18,011 nucleotides of DNA from assembly GCA_036401395.1 (NCBI GenBank), contig DASWUZ010000300.1, positions 1-18,011 on the forward strand. Direction: 5' to 3'. The number at the start of each line of letters is the position of its first letter. Position 1 is the stretch's first letter. The stretch comes from DASWUZ01 sp036401395. GTDB lineage: Bacteria > Acidobacteriota > Terriglobia > Terriglobales > Acidobacteriaceae. A model generated the notes under the pieces. The model was given only the letters and a program-made list of their open reading frames with translations. It was not told the origin of the DNA and did no database searches. This document shows, one piece after another, positions 15,671-18,011 of the stretch. A program made the position numbers and the translations under genes.

Positions 15671-15704
15671 TAGAGTGTCTCGCTCACTCTATTGAGTTAG
15701 ACAC
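15671..15704. repeat. Overlapping inverted repeats between sigma gene and tRNA
   Basis: TAGAGTG (15671-15677) and CACTCTA (15685-15691) are perfect inverted copies with a 7-base loop. A second perfect pair, GTGTCT (15675-15680) and AGACAC (15699-15704), overlaps the first, so the two stems exclude each other. This is the only structure I see in the 15567-15797 gap upstream of the sigma gene. It may be an operator or a leader structure of the sigma operon, or nothing. Confidence 0.3.
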
Positions 15705-15797
15705 CGCGCAGGGTCATTTCGGTTCCCGGTGAGCAGCGCCTCGATCATTGACGAAACGGGCCTCGCAAACGAAGATAAGTAGAGCCTTCCTCGATGT

Positions 15798-15873
15798 GGG
15801 CCTGTGGCGCAGCTGGGAGCGCGCTTCCATGGCATGGAAGAGGTCATCGGTTCGATCCCGATCAGGTCCACCA
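15798..15873 (+). tRNA. tRNA-Ala (anticodon GGC)
   Basis: The 76 bases fold into a standard cloverleaf. The acceptor stem is GGGCCTG/CAGGTCC with a G3:U70 pair, the identity element of alanine tRNAs. The D-arm is GCGC...GCGC, the anticodon stem CTTCC/GGAAG has the loop ATGGCAT (anticodon GGC), and the T-arm is ATCGG-TTCGATC-CCGAT. The 3' ACCA end is encoded in the DNA. The integrase gene downstream reads toward this tRNA, so its 3' part is the likely attachment site. Confidence 0.96.
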
Positions 15874-15910
15874 ATTACTTCAACAACTTAGCGGAACCCC
15901 CTCCGAGAGC

Positions 15911-15932
15911 TTGGCAGCAAATTGGCAGCAAA
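15911..15932. repeat. Perfect 11-bp tandem repeat beside the attachment site
   Basis: TTGGCAGCAAA occurs twice head to tail (15911-15921 and 15922-15932). A partial inverted copy, AATTTGCC, follows at 15938-15945. Lying 38 bases past the tRNA and next to the integrase gene, these are good candidates for arm-type integrase or excisionase binding sites. Confidence 0.6.
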
Positions 15933-15984
15933 TCTCAATTTGCCATCTGCCGACGCTCTGCCAGTTTTCTCCCAACTCCCTTCT

Positions 15985-16009
15985 GAAGCGCCATGCTTCG
16001 TTTTATTTT
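15985..16009 (+). terminator. Candidate rho-independent terminator
   Basis: GAAGC (15985-15989) and GCTTC (15995-15999) form a 5-bp stem, extendable by a U-G pair, with a 5-base loop, followed by GTTTTATTTT. The stem is short, so strength is doubtful. In this direction it could end the tRNA transcript and protect the integrase gene from antisense read-through. Confidence 0.4.
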
Positions 16010-16027
16010 CCTGGGTTCTTCGTCCTG

Positions 16028-17272
16028 TCAGCTCACCATCGCTGCCCTTGTGGCAGCAGCCGGGGCCCTGATACCGGCCTTAGCCGCGAGCTTCTTCATC
16101 GTGCCCTTCAACTCGTGATGAATGGAGTCAACGGTTGCGCGCACACCCTCCGGCAGTTCCTGCATGTAGACGTCCGTTGTTGTCGCCACGCGTGAGTGCC
16201 GCATCATCCCTTGCACGTCCTTCACTGTCCCTTTCCTCTGAGCCAGCGTCGCGATCGTGCGCCGAATGACCTGAAACGTGAGCTTCGGCAGGCCGATCTC
16301 CGTCGCCAGTCTGTGTAGGACCCGCTTGCGGTAGTTGCTTGGGTCCATGAAAGAGCCGTCACGGTTCGGAAACATAAAGGCTTCCGGTTCCGACGGCGGC
16401 AGGCCATGCTTTTTCTTATTTCCGTCGTACTGCTGCTGGCTGACTCGTCGCCAGGTGATGAGGTCCTCGGACAGTTCCTTCGCAATCGGCACTTCGGTCA
16501 GACTTCCTTTCGTCTTTCCGTAGGGCCTGATCTTCCCCTTGTAGATTGTCTCCACAATGGTGAGCGAGACCGCAGCGACCCGATGGCACTTCCACCGAAA
16601 CGCGAACAGTTCGCTCGGACGGAGCGCGTTCGTCATATCCAGCTTCAGCAAAATCCGGTCGCGAAGATCGAGCCTCGCCAAGGCTGCAGCAAGCTGCTCC
16701 CAGGTAAGCACTGTCTTATCGGTCTCCCGCAGGTTGGCTGGAGTCTTCAGCGTGTGAGCAGGGTCCTTCGGCAAGAACTCCTGATCAACCGCCTCGGCAA
16801 AGATGGCCTTCGTGTACGCTCGGATCTGCAACACCCTGTCCTTCGAACGAGTCTTCGCCAACTTATTGAGATGGGTTTGGAGAGTGAATTTATCAATGTT
16901 CTCGAGGCGTGCATCCCCGAACACGTCGACAAGATCTGCCTGAATGAGGAACTTCTTCACCTTGGCAGTCTCCTCTCTCCAGTCCGCCTCTTTGAGCGGC
17001 AGGTAACGGTGCGTGACAAACCACCCGAAGGTGACAGCTCCATTGATCATGGATTTGTCGCCATTGAGCGGCTGCTTCCCCAGCCTGGCAATCTCGCCCT
17101 CCAGCTTTTCCCTGGCCTGCGACTTTGACATTCCGCTTTTCAGTCCAAGAATGACCTGAGCGACGGCTGGTTTGGGTTGATCTGTTGCAGAGTCAAGCTC
17201 CGCTCGGCGGAAGTAGCCGTACCACTTCTTGCCGCGAAGCCGGACCCATCCTTTCTGGTAGGAAGTTCCCAT
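16028..17272 (-). CDS. Tyrosine recombinase / tRNA-site integrase
   Basis: This 414-residue phage-type integrase would catalyse insertion and excision at the neighbouring tRNA-Ala. An N-terminal arm-binding part (about 1-70) and a SAM-like core-binding domain (about 80-175) precede the catalytic domain (about 187-385). Catalytic residues: R218 (NALRPSELFAFRW), the lysine near K253-K255 (GKTKGSLTEVP), R337 (FQVIRRT), H359 (MMRHS) and nucleophile Y369 (TTDVYMQ). The first His of the usual HxxR box is Gln (Q334-VIR), which I recall in related acidobacterial integrases and which need not abolish activity. GAGG five bases before the ATG supports the start. The Xis-like gene ends 46 bases upstream on the same strand, so they form an operon. 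The C-terminal tail is Ala-rich. Confidence 0.92.
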   Translation of the reverse strand: MGTSYQKGWVRLRGKKWYGYFRRAELDSATDQPKPAVAQVILGLKSGMSKSQAREKLEGEIARLGKQPLNGDKSMINGAVTFGWFVTHRYLPLKEADWREETAKVKKFLIQADLVDVFGDARLENIDKFTLQTHLNKLAKTRSKDRVLQIRAYTKAIFAEAVDQEFLPKDPAHTLKTPANLRETDKTVLTWEQLAAALARLDLRDRILLKLDMTNALRPSELFAFRWKCHRVAAVSLTIVETIYKGKIRPYGKTKGSLTEVPIAKELSEDLITWRRVSQQQYDGNKKKHGLPPSEPEAFMFPNRDGSFMDPSNYRKRVLHRLATEIGLPKLTFQVIRRTIATLAQRKGTVKDVQGMMRHSRVATTTDVYMQELPEGVRATVDSIHHELKGTMKKLAAKAGIRAPAAATRAAMVS

Positions 17273-17318
17273 CTATTCCTCAAATTCTGTGTGGGGGAAT
17301 AAGCGGGCCATCATCAGT

Positions 17319-17558
17319 TTACCGCCGCTTGCGGCGCAAAACCGAGGCGCGCTCCCGCTCGTTTACGAACTCGTCGATCTGACTAGCGCGGTAGCGGAGC
17401 GCACCATCGCTCATGCGGATCACCGGCAGGTAGGGCAATCGTCGGGACGAGTGGTCCCAGACCCAGTCTCTGGTCACGTTCAGTCTCATCGCGACTTCGT
17501 CTGCTGTGAGCAAGGGGTCGGACACTTGCATCCGCTCCGGCATCTGCACTAACGCCAT
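17319..17558 (-). CDS. AlpA/Xis-like helix-turn-helix protein
   Basis: This 79-residue protein has an HTH_17/MerR-like winged helix: LLTADEVAMRLNVTRDWVWDHSSRRLPYLPVIRMSDGALRYRASQIDEFV (about 16-65), then a basic tail ending RRKRR. This is the pattern of excisionases and AlpA-type regulators of integrated elements. AGGAGA six bases before the ATG supports the start. It precedes the integrase gene on the same strand, so it most likely controls excision direction or integrase expression. A perfect inverted repeat lies upstream of it. Confidence 0.85.
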   Translation of the reverse strand: MALVQMPERMQVSDPLLTADEVAMRLNVTRDWVWDHSSRRLPYLPVIRMSDGALRYRASQIDEFVNERERASVLRRKRR

Positions 17559-17625
17559 ATCTACTCTCCTGTGCTCCTGAATGCGCCGGCTTATGCGGCG
17601 ATGACGGCATGTTGGGTCTGTTTGC

Positions 17626-17688
17626 GAACTCGGTCAAATTAGCGATGCCGAGGTCCTTCCGATCATTGCCGTGAATTTGACCGAGTTC
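17626..17688. promoter_or_regulatory. Perfect 15-bp inverted repeat in divergent promoter region
   Basis: GAACTCGGTCAAATT (17626-17640) and its exact reverse complement AATTTGACCGAGTTC (17674-17688) are separated by 33 bases. They sit between the divergent Xis-like (start 17558) and membrane-protein (start 17730) genes. Each arm, read outward, contains TTGACC, a good -35-like hexamer pointing at its own gene, with weak -10 candidates 17 bases further on. The arms may be two identical promoter cores or two operators for one regulator. Confidence 0.65.
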
Positions 17689-17729
17689 CAAGTCCGCCGC
17701 ATGCTGACTTCGCGTTCAAGGGAGGATGC

Positions 17730-18008
17730 ATGGGTTGGAAACGGAAATACCTTTCCATCGCGGTCGCAATGACCGCGTTGGATCTCTTGGTGGCTTTTCG
17801 ATATGGGGTCGCCGTCTGGCGAGCGTACGCGGACTTTCTAATGGTCCGGCTACTGCTTCTCTTGTTCGTCGCTATCTGGATGACTAGTCTGGCTGATTTG
17901 TGGAGCCGGGCGGTTGGGCGCTCGGAACAAACCCCAATCGACCCCCGCATGAGGTTCTCCGACATACCTGCGAGCACGGCCGCTGATGCGGAGGCTCGCG
18001 ATGTTTGA
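17730..18008 (+). CDS. Small two-helix membrane protein
   Basis: The protein has 92 residues with a good ribosome site (GGGAGG about six bases before the ATG). Two hydrophobic segments, about 8-30 (LSIAVAMTALDLLVAFRYGVAV) and 37-58 (FLMVRLLLLLFVAIWMTSLADLW), flank a short loop, and a hydrophilic tail (about 60-92) follows, rich in acidic and Arg residues. The positive N-terminus (MGWKRK) suggests it faces the cytosol, so both ends are probably inside. I do not recognise the family. It is on the integrated element, divergent from the Xis-like gene across the inverted repeat, so it is likely the first gene of the element's rightward operon. Its function is unknown; holin-like or regulatory roles are possible but unsupported. 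Confidence 0.7.
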   Translation: MGWKRKYLSIAVAMTALDLLVAFRYGVAVWRAYADFLMVRLLLLLFVAIWMTSLADLWSRAVGRSEQTPIDPRMRFSDIPASTAADAEARDV

Positions 18009-18011
18009 CTC

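Larger units (their letters stand above)
15850..18011. mobile_element. Left end of element integrated at tRNA-Ala, continues past window
   Basis: A tyrosine recombinase gene lies 155 bases downstream of tRNA-Ala and points toward it, with an AlpA/Xis-like gene directly upstream of it. This is the classic layout of a tRNA-integrated island or prophage. The attachment core is probably within the T-arm and acceptor 3' half (about 15850-15873), so the tRNA stays intact. A second copy of that 3' end is expected at the far end but does not occur in this window. Which cargo the element carries cannot be seen; only one small membrane protein follows within the window. Confidence 0.75.

Noticed and set aside
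15689..15874. Minus-strand frame reading MVDLIGIEPMTSS...CATGP
   Set aside because: This is the well-known false protein produced by translating the antisense strand of a tRNA gene; the tRNA-Ala cloverleaf is unambiguous here.
15911..15945. Short CRISPR-like array
   Set aside because: Only two directly abutting 11-bp copies with no spacers; no cas genes nearby.

Overview
The window looks like chromosome from an Acidobacteriota member (Acidobacteriaceae/Terriglobia type). This is inferred from the moderately high G+C, the style of the proteins (an extended FolD and CoaE, a cNMP-binding histidine kinase paired with a receiver-flavoprotein fusion, a sigma/anti-sigma/TPR operon) and the order folD-coaE-trypsin-like protease. 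No 16S or other definitive marker is present, so the assignment is tentative.

Layout. (1) Positions 1-721 hold two small unrecognised genes that share a GH(I/V)IHIGSGG motif; the first may be cut by the window edge. (2) 961-2166 is a lone MacB/FtsX-type ABC permease with no ATPase or membrane-fusion partner nearby, ending in a hairpin shared with a convergent small conserved-looking gene (2207-2449). (3) 2781-3014 is a Trm112/UPF0434-like zinc-knuckle protein, divergent from a co-directional housekeeping run: folD (one-carbon metabolism), coaE (last step of CoA synthesis), an anchored HtrA/DegP-type protease and a short-chain dehydrogenase (3134-7130). (4) 7161-11539 is a signalling region. 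A NarL/LuxR-type regulator whose receiver lacks the phospho-accepting Asp is divergent from a two-gene operon: a receiver-(thioredoxin-fold)-flavoprotein fusion without the usual thioredoxin reductase CxxC, then a cNMP-binding histidine kinase. Together they look like a two-component system whose output is an enzyme rather than a DNA-binding domain. (5) 11597-12251 is a VapBC toxin-antitoxin locus whose toxin gene carries a one-base frameshift. (6) 12274-15551, minus strand, is an operon of ECF sigma factor, membrane zinc anti-sigma factor with a TonB-C-like tail, and a secreted TPR protein.

(7) From 15798 rightwards there is a tRNA-Ala(GGC) gene with an integrated element at its 3' end. The element shows an 11-bp tandem repeat and a possible terminator next to the tRNA, a tyrosine recombinase reading toward the tRNA, an AlpA/Xis-like small DNA-binding protein just upstream of it, a divergent small membrane protein, and a perfect 15-bp inverted repeat between those last two genes. 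The far end of the element lies beyond the window.

Functionally, the left half is mostly core metabolism and envelope quality control, the middle is signalling, and the right end is accessory DNA. Two stretches of more than 300 bases lack a convincing gene: 2450-2780 and 7821-8434.
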